In this document: piece after piece, positions 17,014 to 24,385 of the stretch
Numbering within the stretch: position 1 is the first letter of the stretch
Layout: every line of letters begins with the position of its first letter
Assembly (NCBI GenBank): GCA_016793845.1
Contig: JAEULI010000087.1
Coordinates: 1-38,231, forward strand
DNA: 38,231 nucleotides
Reading direction: 5' to 3'
Source of the DNA: Sphingosinicella sp.
GTDB taxonomy: Bacteria; Pseudomonadota; Alphaproteobacteria; Sphingomonadales; Sphingomonadaceae
Program-made: the position numbers and the translations under genes
The notes under the pieces: model-generated
Seen by the model: only the letters and a program-made list of their open reading frames with translations
Databases searched by the model: none
What the model was told of the DNA's origin: nothing

Positions 17014-18403
17014 TCTTCGCGTTTCGCTCACGGCGCGGCTGCTCGTCGCGCTGATCGTGCCGACGGCAGCGCTTGCGCTGGTGCTCGGCGTTGGCGGCGC
17101 GCTCATCATAAACAGCATTGTCGAAAGCGTGAACGACCGCCTGCTCGATGCCTCGGCGCGTTCGATCGCGGATACGCTGGCGCTCGAAGATGGCGAGATC
17201 ACGCTCGATCTGCCGCCCTCCGCGTTCGGGATGCTGGAAAACGACGAACGCGACAATGTTTACTACAGCGTGCGCGTCGGCGGGGAACTGCTCACGGGCT
17301 ATCCCGATCTTCCCCAGATCAAGACCGATCCGGCACGGACAGATGACATCACCTTCGCCTATTCGGCCTATCGCGATGCGCCGATCCGCGTGGCGGCGAT
17401 CGTGCGCCGCGTACCGCGCGTCGAGGCGCCCGTCGTCGTGCAGGTCGCGGAGACGCTCGAGGCGCGGAACAGCCTCTCTTCGCGGATGCTGGCCGGGCTC
17501 CTCGTGCTCGAAACGTTGATCGTCGGCCTGCTCATCCTGCTCGTGCCGGTCGCGGTGCGCTGGGGGCTCGTGCCGCTGGCTGAGGTGCGCCGGGGCATCG
17601 CCAGCCGCTCGCCGACCGATTTCACACCGCTCACGCTGCAGCAGGTGCCCGCCGAACTGCGCAGCTTCGTGGATGCCTTCAACGGGCTTCTGCTCAGGCT
17701 GGAAAATGCCGTGGAGGGCCTGCGCCGCTTCACGGCGGACGCCTCGCACCAGATGCGCACGCCCCTCTCGATCCTGCGCGCGCATCTGCAGGTGCTGAAG
17801 CGCGAGGGAACGGGAACCGAGGGTGGGCGTGCATCGCTCGCCGACATCGACACCGCGACCGTGCGCCTGCAGCGGCTGCTGACGCAACTGCTCGCGCTCG
17901 CCCGCGCCGAAGGCAATCGCGAGAACGTCATGCGGCTCGCGCGCAATGTCGATCTCGCGGCGCTTGCCCGGTCGGTCGCGGAAGACCATGTCCCGGCCGC
18001 GCTCGCAGCCGGTGTCGAGATCGAATTCGATGCGGAGGGCAGCGCGGCCGTACGCACGGTCGGCGAATTCGCGCGCGAGCTTATCTCGAACCTTGTCGAC
18101 AACGCCATCCGCTACAACCGGAGCGGCGGCACCGTTTGGCTCTGGGTCACAGCCGAAGACGCGGGTGTCCGCGTTGTCGTGGAAGACGACGGGCCGGGCA
18201 TTCCGCCGGGGATGCGCGCGCACATCTTCCAGCGCTTCCGGCGCCTGCACCGCGACCATACCGAAGGCAGCGGCCTCGGCCTTGCGATCGTCAGCGAGCT
18301 TGCAACCGCGCTCGGCGGCGGCATCGCCGTTACGGATCGTGCGGGCGGCGGCCTCCGCGTCGTGATCGACTTCCCGCGCGATCTGGCGGGCGCTGCCGCC
18401 TGA
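16997..18403 (+). CDS. TctE-like sensor histidine kinase with probable CTG start (468 aa)
   Basis: Membrane kinase: TM1 about residues 12-36, periplasmic sensor domain of the 2CSK_N type about 37-160, TM2 (LVLETLIVGLLILLVPV) about 165-185, then dimerisation helix with His251 in DASHQMRTPLS, N box NLVDNAIRYN, G1 DDGPGIPP and G2 GSGLGLAIV. It phosphorylates the regulator encoded upstream. The frame is open from 16985, yet no ATG, GTG or TTG exists before a GTG at 17057, which would cut TM1 in half. CTG at 16997 lies seven bases after GGAG (16986-16989) and gives a complete basic N-terminus (PLRRNLRVSLTARL), so I start there, overlapping the regulator gene by 17 bases. CTG at 17003 is an alternative. 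If an annotator used 17057 the protein would be 20 residues shorter. Confidence 0.88.
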   Translation: MPLRRNLRVSLTARLLVALIVPTAALALVLGVGGALIINSIVESVNDRLLDASARSIADTLALEDGEITLDLPPSAFGMLENDERDNVYYSVRVGGELLTGYPDLPQIKTDPARTDDITFAYSAYRDAPIRVAAIVRRVPRVEAPVVVQVAETLEARNSLSSRMLAGLLVLETLIVGLLILLVPVAVRWGLVPLAEVRRGIASRSPTDFTPLTLQQVPAELRSFVDAFNGLLLRLENAVEGLRRFTADASHQMRTPLSILRAHLQVLKREGTGTEGGRASLADIDTATVRLQRLLTQLLALARAEGNRENVMRLARNVDLAALARSVAEDHVPAALAAGVEIEFDAEGSAAVRTVGEFARELISNLVDNAIRYNRSGGTVWLWVTAEDAGVRVVVEDDGPGIPPGMRAHIFQRFRRLHRDHTEGSGLGLAIVSELATALGGGIAVTDRAGGGLRVVIDFPRDLAGAAA

Positions 18404-18471
18404 TGCGACAGGACCGTGAAAGCTGCATGGCCCTAGCGTCGCGTCGGCCGGTTGGTGGAGGGAGAGTGCGG

Positions 18472-19896
18472 GTGGTTCGTTTGCCCTGTGTTGCCGTGGT
18501 GGCGGCGTGCGTCTCGTTCGGCCAGGCGGCGCTTGCTGCGCCGAAGGCGGACCTGACGCGCGCAGGCGAGGCGGATTTCCGCGCGCTCTACCGCGAACTC
18601 GTCGAGACTGACACGTCGCTGTCCGCCGGCAGCTGCACGCTCGCGGCGGAGCGCATGGCGGCGCGGCTCACGGCGGCGGGTTATGCGAAGGCCGATGTCG
18701 AGGTGGTCGTGCCGCCCGATTTCCCGCGCCAGGGCAATCTCGTCGCGCGCATCGCGGGAACCGACGCGAAGCTGAAGCCGATGCTGCTCCTCGCGCACAT
18801 CGACGTCGTCGAGGCGAAACGGTCGGACTGGAAACGCGATCCGTTCACGCTCGTCGAGGAGAACGGCTATTTCTATGCGCGCGGCGCGGTCGACGACAAG
18901 GCGATGGCGGCATCGTTCGTCGATGCCTTCATCCGCTACAAGCGGGAAGGCTACCGCCCCAAGCGCACGATCAAGCTGGCGCTTACCTGCGGCGAAGAAA
19001 CCGATTCGGTGTTCAACGGCGTCCAGTATCTTCTGGCGAAGACTCCCGACGCGCTCGCAGCCGAATTCGCGGTGAACGAAGGCGGTTCGGGCAACCTCGA
19101 CGAAAACGGAAAGCCGATCTCGTTCGGCGTGCAGATCGGGGAGAAAATCTATCAGGATTTCACCTTCACCGTAACGGCGCCCGGCGGCCACAGCGCGCGC
19201 CCGACTGACGACAATGCCATCGGCCGCCTCGCCGCTGCCGTGGCGCGCATCGATCGCTACCGCTTCCCGGTGAACATGACGGAGGCCACCAGGGGCTTCT
19301 TCCGCCGCACGTCGGCGCTCTACACGGAGCAGACCGCAAAGGATCTCGCCGCCGCCGGGAACGGCACCGCCGACGAAGCCGCGCTCGCCCGCATCGCCGC
19401 CGCGAACCCGCTGTGGAACGCGTTCCTGCGTACCACCTGCATCCCTACGCAGCTCGCGGGTGGTCACGCGCCCAACGCGCAGCCGCAGCACGCCGAGGCG
19501 AACGTCAATTGCCGGATCATGCCGGGCGAAACCGTCGATGCCGTGCGTGCGCGCCTCGCCGAGGTCGCGGCCGATCCGAAGGTCGAGATCGGTCTTGCCG
19601 CCGAGCCCGGCCCGCAACCGTCCGCGCCGCCGCTCGATGCGCGTATCATGAAGCCGGTGGAGAGAATCGCGGCGGAGATGTGGCCCGGCGTGCCGGTGAT
19701 CCCCAGCCTCAGCAGCGGCGCAACCGACGGCCGCTTCCTGAACGCGGCGGGCATCCCCACCTACGGCATCTCGGGCGTTTTCCGCGATCCCGACGGCAAC
19801 GGCGTCCACGGTCTCGACGAGCGCATCCGCGTCACCGCGCTGATGGATGCGCGGGCGTTCCTCTACCGCCTCGTCAAAGCCTATTCGGCCAAGTGA
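18472..19896 (+). CDS. Exported M20-family zinc metallopeptidase (474 aa)
   Basis: M20/M28-type dinuclear zinc hydrolase. Metal ligands appear in order: LLLAHIDVVEA (His, Asp), GAVDDKAM (bridging Asp), CGEETDS (base Glu and ligand Glu), AVNEGGSG (acidic ligand) and GVHGLDERI (His). The dimerisation domain sits in the middle (FTVTAPGGHSARP). A signal peptide ending LAA-PK places it in the periplasm. Family members cleave dipeptides, N-acyl amino acids or carbamoyl amino acids; the substrate here is unknown. Start choice: GTG at 18472 lies seven bases after GGAGGGAG; GTG 18466 and ATG 18427 are in frame and possible. It follows the sensor kinase by 68 bases and precedes the PepSY gene by one base, so the three may be one transcript. 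Confidence 0.85.
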   Translation: MVRLPCVAVVAACVSFGQAALAAPKADLTRAGEADFRALYRELVETDTSLSAGSCTLAAERMAARLTAAGYAKADVEVVVPPDFPRQGNLVARIAGTDAKLKPMLLLAHIDVVEAKRSDWKRDPFTLVEENGYFYARGAVDDKAMAASFVDAFIRYKREGYRPKRTIKLALTCGEETDSVFNGVQYLLAKTPDALAAEFAVNEGGSGNLDENGKPISFGVQIGEKIYQDFTFTVTAPGGHSARPTDDNAIGRLAAAVARIDRYRFPVNMTEATRGFFRRTSALYTEQTAKDLAAAGNGTADEAALARIAAANPLWNAFLRTTCIPTQLAGGHAPNAQPQHAEANVNCRIMPGETVDAVRARLAEVAADPKVEIGLAAEPGPQPSAPPLDARIMKPVERIAAEMWPGVPVIPSLSSGATDGRFLNAAGIPTYGISGVFRDPDGNGVHGLDERIRVTALMDARAFLYRLVKAYSAK

Positions 19897-19897
19897 C

Positions 19898-21007
19898 ATG
19901 ACGCCCGGAACGCGCACCACGCTGCTGAAGCTTCACCGCTGGGTCGGCCTCGCCTTCGCAGCGCTGCTCCTCGTGCAGGGTCTCACCGGCACGCTCCTCG
20001 TGTTCCGCGCGGAGATCGAGGGCATCATCCATCCCGCGCTCGTCGTCACGCCCGGCGAAGCGCTGCCGGTACAGACGCTGGTCGACACGGTGCGCGAGGC
20101 TTCGCCGCAGGCGACGCTGCAGCGCATTCGGTTTTCCGAAGATGCCACGCGCGCCGCGATATTCGTGATGCGCGCAAACGATGCGCCGTGGATGGTCGCG
20201 GTCGATCCCTACAGCGGCGGGATCGTGCGCGCGGGCAGCTATGCCGCGTGGCCCACCGAGTGGCTGTTTCACCTCCACGATACGCTGCTTGCGGGCAAAA
20301 CGGGCGAAATCATTGTCACTATCGAAGGCGTCGCGCTCATCTTCCTTGCCGTGTTCGGCATCATCATCTGGTGGCCGGGGCGGCGCAGGCTGAAGTCCGG
20401 CTTCCGCATCCTCACGGGGCAGGGCGCGGATCGCACCGTGCGCACTGCGCACCGCGCGATCGGTGCGGCGATCGGCATCGTGCTGGTGATGTCGGGCGTC
20501 ACGGGCGCGCTGCTCATTCACCGTGCCGCCTTGCAGCCCTATCTGCCCGTCGTGCCGCGCCCCAAGTTCGAGGTTGCGCTGTCGCAGGTCCCGCTGCGTC
20601 CCGTCGATACGCTGATCGCCGATGCGCGCGGGCGGCATGGACCGCTGCCGCTGCGCGAGGTGCGTTTCTCGGGTGACGCCGGGCAGGTCGTCGCGCTCTA
20701 TTTCCAGGATGAAACGTCGCGCCGTCCAAACGCCACACGCCAGTATTTCTACAACGCCTACGAAGGCGTCGAACTCGGCCGCTACGAGCCCGCCGCGCTG
20801 CCGCCGATGAATACCGCCTACGATTGGCTGTTCACGATCCACACCGGCAAGGCGGGCGGGCTTGTCGGCCGTCTCGTCGTGCTCGCGGCTGGTCTCTCGC
20901 TCGTGTTCTTCGCGGGCAGCGGCGTCTGGCTCTGGCTCTCGGCGCGAAGGCAGAAACGCGCGCGGCGCGCGAAGGCGGAAAGCCGCCTCGTCCGAAATGC
21001 GGCTTAG
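19898..21007 (+). CDS. PepSY-domain inner-membrane protein (369 aa)
   Basis: Four-helix PepSY_TM protein. It shows the family signatures LHRWVGL in TM1, WLFHLHDTLL before TM2, TAHRAIGA before TM3, and WLFTIHTGKAGGLVGR before TM4, with periplasmic PepSY-like segments between. The paired membrane His residues suggest haem binding. Relatives (PiuB-like) are commonly encoded beside siderophore receptors and are thought to reduce or release ferric iron from chelates in the periplasm. That fits the siderophore-type receptor about 11 kb upstream, with the CitMHS gene lying between. ATG at 19898 comes one base after the peptidase stop, with no ribosome site of its own, so translation is probably coupled. 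Its end overlaps the SGNH hydrolase start by 11 bases. Confidence 0.87.
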   Translation: MTPGTRTTLLKLHRWVGLAFAALLLVQGLTGTLLVFRAEIEGIIHPALVVTPGEALPVQTLVDTVREASPQATLQRIRFSEDATRAAIFVMRANDAPWMVAVDPYSGGIVRAGSYAAWPTEWLFHLHDTLLAGKTGEIIVTIEGVALIFLAVFGIIIWWPGRRRLKSGFRILTGQGADRTVRTAHRAIGAAIGIVLVMSGVTGALLIHRAALQPYLPVVPRPKFEVALSQVPLRPVDTLIADARGRHGPLPLREVRFSGDAGQVVALYFQDETSRRPNATRQYFYNAYEGVELGRYEPAALPPMNTAYDWLFTIHTGKAGGLVGRLVVLAAGLSLVFFAGSGVWLWLSARRQKRARRAKAESRLVRNAA

Positions 21008-21752
21008 CGCCTGCACCATCGCCATCTCGGCGATCCTTGCCGTATCCGCCCATGCGGAGCCCAATCCCGTCGCCGCGATGACGGTGCAGGATTTCGCCGC
21101 GAAGTGGATGATGCAGCAGGGCGATATCGCGGGCACCGGCGTCTATGCATCCGCCAACGCGGCGCTTCTGGCCTCGCCGGGCGCGGAGCCGCGCGTCGTG
21201 CTGATGGGCGACTCGATCACCTATCACTGGAAGCCCGCGCTGCTTCCCCGGCTCGGCGGCGCGACATGGGTCAATCGCGGCATCCCGGGGCAGAACAGCA
21301 GCCAGATGCTGCTGCGCTTCGAGGATGACGTCGTCGCGCTCTCGCCAGCCGTCGTCGTGATCCTCGCGGGCACCAACGATCTTCGGGTCCATGCCGGGAG
21401 CCATGCCGATGCGGCGCCCGCCATCCTCGCGCGCCTCCGCAGCAACGTCACGGCGATGGCGGATATCGCCACCGCGCGCGACATCCGCGTTGTGCTCGGC
21501 AGCATTCCGCCGTTCGACGCCGTGCGCGACGGCGGCCGCCGCGATCCGGAAACGTGGCGCGCGGCGAACGCATGGCTGCAGGCGTTCGCGAAGACACGCG
21601 GCTACGCCTTTGCCGACTACGGCGGGCTTGCGGATGCTGAAAACCGCCTGCCTGCGAACTATACCGAAGACGGCCTGCACCCGAACGCCGGCGCCTATGT
21701 GCGGATGCAGCCTGTCCTCGCCGATGCCGTGAAGGCTGCGGGTGTCCGATAG
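20997..21752 (+). CDS. Exported SGNH/GDSL-family hydrolase (251 aa)
   Basis: The blocks of the SGNH fold are clear: VVLMGDSITYHW (nucleophile Ser), NRGIPGQNS (Gly), ILAGTNDLR (Asn) and DGLHPN (Asp-x-x-His). A signal peptide ending SAHA places the mature enzyme in the periplasm. Family members are esterases or lipases acting on acylated sugars, phospholipids or, in periplasmic versions, acylated polymers. The size and text resemble the PAF-acetylhydrolase-like group. ATG at 20997 lies within the end of the PepSY gene with GGAA upstream, so it is the last gene of that overlapping set. Hydrolysis of an ester within an imported siderophore is one possible job, but nothing in the sequence fixes the substrate. 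Confidence 0.87.
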   Translation: MRLSACTIAISAILAVSAHAEPNPVAAMTVQDFAAKWMMQQGDIAGTGVYASANAALLASPGAEPRVVLMGDSITYHWKPALLPRLGGATWVNRGIPGQNSSQMLLRFEDDVVALSPAVVVILAGTNDLRVHAGSHADAAPAILARLRSNVTAMADIATARDIRVVLGSIPPFDAVRDGGRRDPETWRAANAWLQAFAKTRGYAFADYGGLADAENRLPANYTEDGLHPNAGAYVRMQPVLADAVKAAGVR

Positions 21753-21771
21753 CGGGTCGCCGCTTCCCATT

Positions 21772-21800
21772 TTGACACATCAGGACCGTATTTTCATATC
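21772..21800 (+). promoter_or_regulatory. Sigma-70 promoter for the beta-lactamase-like gene
   Basis: TTGACA (21772-21777) and CATATC (21795-21800) are 17 bases apart, in the 142-base gap after the SGNH gene. The -35 is perfect. A palindrome ACAGCTGT within GTGACAGCTGTGCGG (21852-21866) lies downstream in the leader. Confidence 0.55.
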
Positions 21801-21894
21801 GTATTGCAATCGATGAATATTGCCATCATTGTCCCAAATAGAGAATTTGCCGTGACAGCTGTGCGGCTTTCGAATTCCAAGAGGGAGGGGAATG

Positions 21895-22893
21895 ATGAAA
21901 CGGAACGCCATGCGCTGGCTGTGTTTGCCGCTGGCCTTTGCGGCGCTAAGCACGGGTCAGCCCGCAGCGGCGGCAGCGCCTGTGACGACGAAGGTCGTCG
22001 ACACGGAAGTGTCACGGCTCGCCGCAGGTGCGGGCGGCGTCGTCGGCATCGCGGCGTGGCGGCTGGATGGCAAGGGGCCGCGCGTGCTGCTGAATGCCGA
22101 CGCGGCGTTCCCGATGGCAAGCACGTTCAAGGTGCCACTTGCAGGCAAGATCTTCGACATGGTCGACAAGGGTCAGCTCCGCCTTGATGCGATGCTGGAC
22201 GTCCCGCAGAGCATGATGTCGCCGTCGGAGGTGATCGCCGATCGCTTTATCCATCCCGGCGTCAGCCTTTCCGTCCACAACCTGCTCGAACTGATGCTGA
22301 CGCAGAGCGACAACACGGCGACCGACGTGCTGATGAAGGCGGCCGGAGGCCCGGAGGCGGTGACGGCGTGGGTGCGTGCGCAGGGCGTCGGCGCGATCCG
22401 CGTCGATCGGGATACGAACCGGCTGCTGCGTGATTTCTTCCGGCTTGGCGAAGGCCCGCTGGAAGCGGCGTTCGAAACGGCGGCCAAGGCCGATCCCTCG
22501 CTTCTCACCAAGGGTGCGTTGCCGGATGCGGCGTTCGATGCCGATGCCAAGGACACGGCGAGCCCGGCGGCGATGGCGACGCTGCTCACCCGTATGTTCG
22601 CCGGAAAGGCGCTTTCGGCCGAAAGCACGAAGGCGTTCATCGCCATCATGGAACGCTGCCGCACCGGCGAGGCGCGCTTGCCGGGGCAGATGCCGCCCGG
22701 CACCACCGTCGCCCACAAGACGGGTACGATCGGCGGAACGGTGAACGATGTCGGCATGGTGAGCCTGCCTGATGGCACGGGCATCGTGATCGCCGCTTAT
22801 GTGAAGGCGAGCGCGGCGCCGGTCGCCGATCGCGAGCGCGCCATTGCCGAAATCGCGCGCACGGTGCGCGATTATTTCCTGTTCGCGAATTGA
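21895..22893 (+). CDS. Exported class A beta-lactamase-like serine hydrolase without the omega-loop Glu (332 aa)
   Basis: Penicillin-recognising fold of the class A type: S76-T-F-K79, S138-D-N140 and K275-T-G277 are all present, after a signal peptide ending AAAA. The segment matching TEM R161-N170 reads RVDRDTNRLL (169-178), so the deacylation Glu166 is Thr174 and Asn170 is Leu. Some 40 residues are then inserted before KDTASPAAMATL, where Asp220 matches TEM Asp179. The protein therefore probably acylates on Ser76 but may not hydrolyse beta-lactams by the usual route. It may be a peptidase, an esterase or a slow-release binder. ATG at 21895 has GGAGG six bases upstream; ATG at 21892 is also possible. 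The D-aminoacylase-type gene starts 12 bases after its stop, so they share a transcript. Confidence 0.87.
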   Translation: MKRNAMRWLCLPLAFAALSTGQPAAAAAPVTTKVVDTEVSRLAAGAGGVVGIAAWRLDGKGPRVLLNADAAFPMASTFKVPLAGKIFDMVDKGQLRLDAMLDVPQSMMSPSEVIADRFIHPGVSLSVHNLLELMLTQSDNTATDVLMKAAGGPEAVTAWVRAQGVGAIRVDRDTNRLLRDFFRLGEGPLEAAFETAAKADPSLLTKGALPDAAFDADAKDTASPAAMATLLTRMFAGKALSAESTKAFIAIMERCRTGEARLPGQMPPGTTVAHKTGTIGGTVNDVGMVSLPDGTGIVIAAYVKASAAPVADRERAIAEIARTVRDYFLFAN

Positions 22894-22904
22894 GGGAGGG
22901 CCGA

Positions 22905-24383
22905 ATGAAAGCTGCACTGTTCCTGGCGCCAGCGCTTGCCGCGCTCGCGGCACCGGCCTTTGCCGAAACCTATGATGTCGTGATCTCCGGCGGGCGGGTG
23001 ATGGACCCCGCAAGCGGGCGCGACGAGATCGCCAACGTCGGCATCACCGGCAACCGCATCGCCGAAATCTCCGCCGCGCCGCTCAAGGGCAAGCGCCGGA
23101 TCGATGCGCGCGGCCTCGTCGTGGCGCCCGGCTTCGTCGATCTCCATGCACACGGCCAGCACGACAAGGGCCAGCAGTTCCAGGCGCTGGACGGCGTCAC
23201 GACCGCGATCGACGCGGAAGGCGGCGCGATGCCGGTGCAGGCGTTCATCAGCGCGCTTCGCGGCCGCGCGCTCATCAACTTCGGCGCGACCGCTTCACAC
23301 GAATGCGCGCGCATGGAAGTGATCGCGGACACGCCGTGCAAGGGGCATGGCGCCACAAACGCCATGGTTGTTGCAGACAGCAAGGCCTACACGGCGCCGG
23401 CGACGCCGGAGCAGCAGAAGGCGATCGTCGACGCGCTCGACCGGGAGGTCGCATTGGGCGCGCTCGGTTACGGCCTCGGCATCGAATACACGCCCGGCGC
23501 AGGTCGCAGCGAGATCTACGATATCTTCAAGGCCGCGGCGGAAACGCGTGCACCGGTTTTCGTCCACGTACGCAGCCGTCCGCTCGATCCGGCGCCGGGC
23601 GTGCCGATCGCGGTGGTGCAGGAGGTGATCGCGAATGCCGCCGTCACCGGCGCATCGCTGCAGATCGTGCACCTGCATTCCACAGGCCTCAAGGATACGC
23701 CGGTCCTGATCGACATGGTGAAGCGTGCGCAGGCGCGCGGCCTTGATATCACCTCGGAAGCCTATCCCTACACGGCGGGCAGCACGCTCATCGGATCGGA
23801 GTTCTTTCGTGATGGCTGGCAGGAACGCTCAGGCATCAGCTACGGGAACCTTCAGTGGCCGGCGACCGGCGAGCGGCTGACGCAGGAAACGTTCGAACGC
23901 TATCGCCGCGAGCAGCCCACCGCCGCGGTCGTGATCCACATGATTCCCGAAGACGTGGTCGATCAGATCATCGCTGAACCTGCGATCTCGATCGCATCGG
24001 ATGGTATGCCGTGGTTCACCTCCGGCGAGCACCCGCGCGGGGCGGGCACGTTTGCGCGTGTGCTCGGTCGCTATGTCCGTGAACGCGGCACGCTCGATCT
24101 GATGGCGGCGCTCCGCAAGATGACGATCATGCCGGCGCAGCGGCTGGAGGGGATTTCCCCGCAGATGGCGAAGAAGGGCCGCGTTTCGGTGGGCGCGGAC
24201 GCTGACCTCACGCTGTTCGATCCCGCCGCCGTTGCCGACGCGGCCACCTTCGAAAAGCCGATGCAGGCATCGCGCGGCATCCGCTACGTTCTGGTGAACG
24301 GCAAGCCTGTGGTGGATGGCGGCAAGCTCGCCGCGAATCTGTTCCCTGGCGAAGCGATCCTCGGGGTGGGCAAGGCACGCTGA
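22905..24383 (+). CDS. Exported D-aminoacylase-type amidohydrolase (492 aa)
   Basis: Amidohydrolase-superfamily enzyme with the N-terminal SGGRVMDPASG, the first metal motif in GFVDLHAHGQHD, further His in VFVHVRS and IVHLHSTG, EAYPYTAGST, and the catalytic Asp in IASDGMPWF. The arrangement matches N-acyl-D-amino-acid or D-glutamate deacylases. Where D-aminoacylase has GNCG, with a zinc-binding Cys, this protein has DAEGG after GVTTAI, so the metal site differs. A signal peptide ending AFA-E makes it periplasmic, unlike most relatives. ATG at 22905 has GGAGGG upstream. It is coupled to a beta-lactamase-like gene, suggesting joint action on peptides or amides containing D-residues or acyl groups. 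Exact substrate unknown. Confidence 0.85.
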   Translation: MKAALFLAPALAALAAPAFAETYDVVISGGRVMDPASGRDEIANVGITGNRIAEISAAPLKGKRRIDARGLVVAPGFVDLHAHGQHDKGQQFQALDGVTTAIDAEGGAMPVQAFISALRGRALINFGATASHECARMEVIADTPCKGHGATNAMVVADSKAYTAPATPEQQKAIVDALDREVALGALGYGLGIEYTPGAGRSEIYDIFKAAAETRAPVFVHVRSRPLDPAPGVPIAVVQEVIANAAVTGASLQIVHLHSTGLKDTPVLIDMVKRAQARGLDITSEAYPYTAGSTLIGSEFFRDGWQERSGISYGNLQWPATGERLTQETFERYRREQPTAAVVIHMIPEDVVDQIIAEPAISIASDGMPWFTSGEHPRGAGTFARVLGRYVRERGTLDLMAALRKMTIMPAQRLEGISPQMAKKGRVSVGADADLTLFDPAAVADAATFEKPMQASRGIRYVLVNGKPVVDGGKLAANLFPGEAILGVGKAR

Positions 24384-24385
24384 GG

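Noticed and set aside
18433-19920. 495-codon minus-strand frame opposite the M20 peptidase
   Set aside because: Shadow of GC-rich codon bias; all metal motifs read on the plus strand.
21895-22893. Calling this gene a beta-lactam resistance determinant
   Set aside because: The omega-loop Glu is absent and the loop is rebuilt, so resistance cannot be claimed from the motifs alone.
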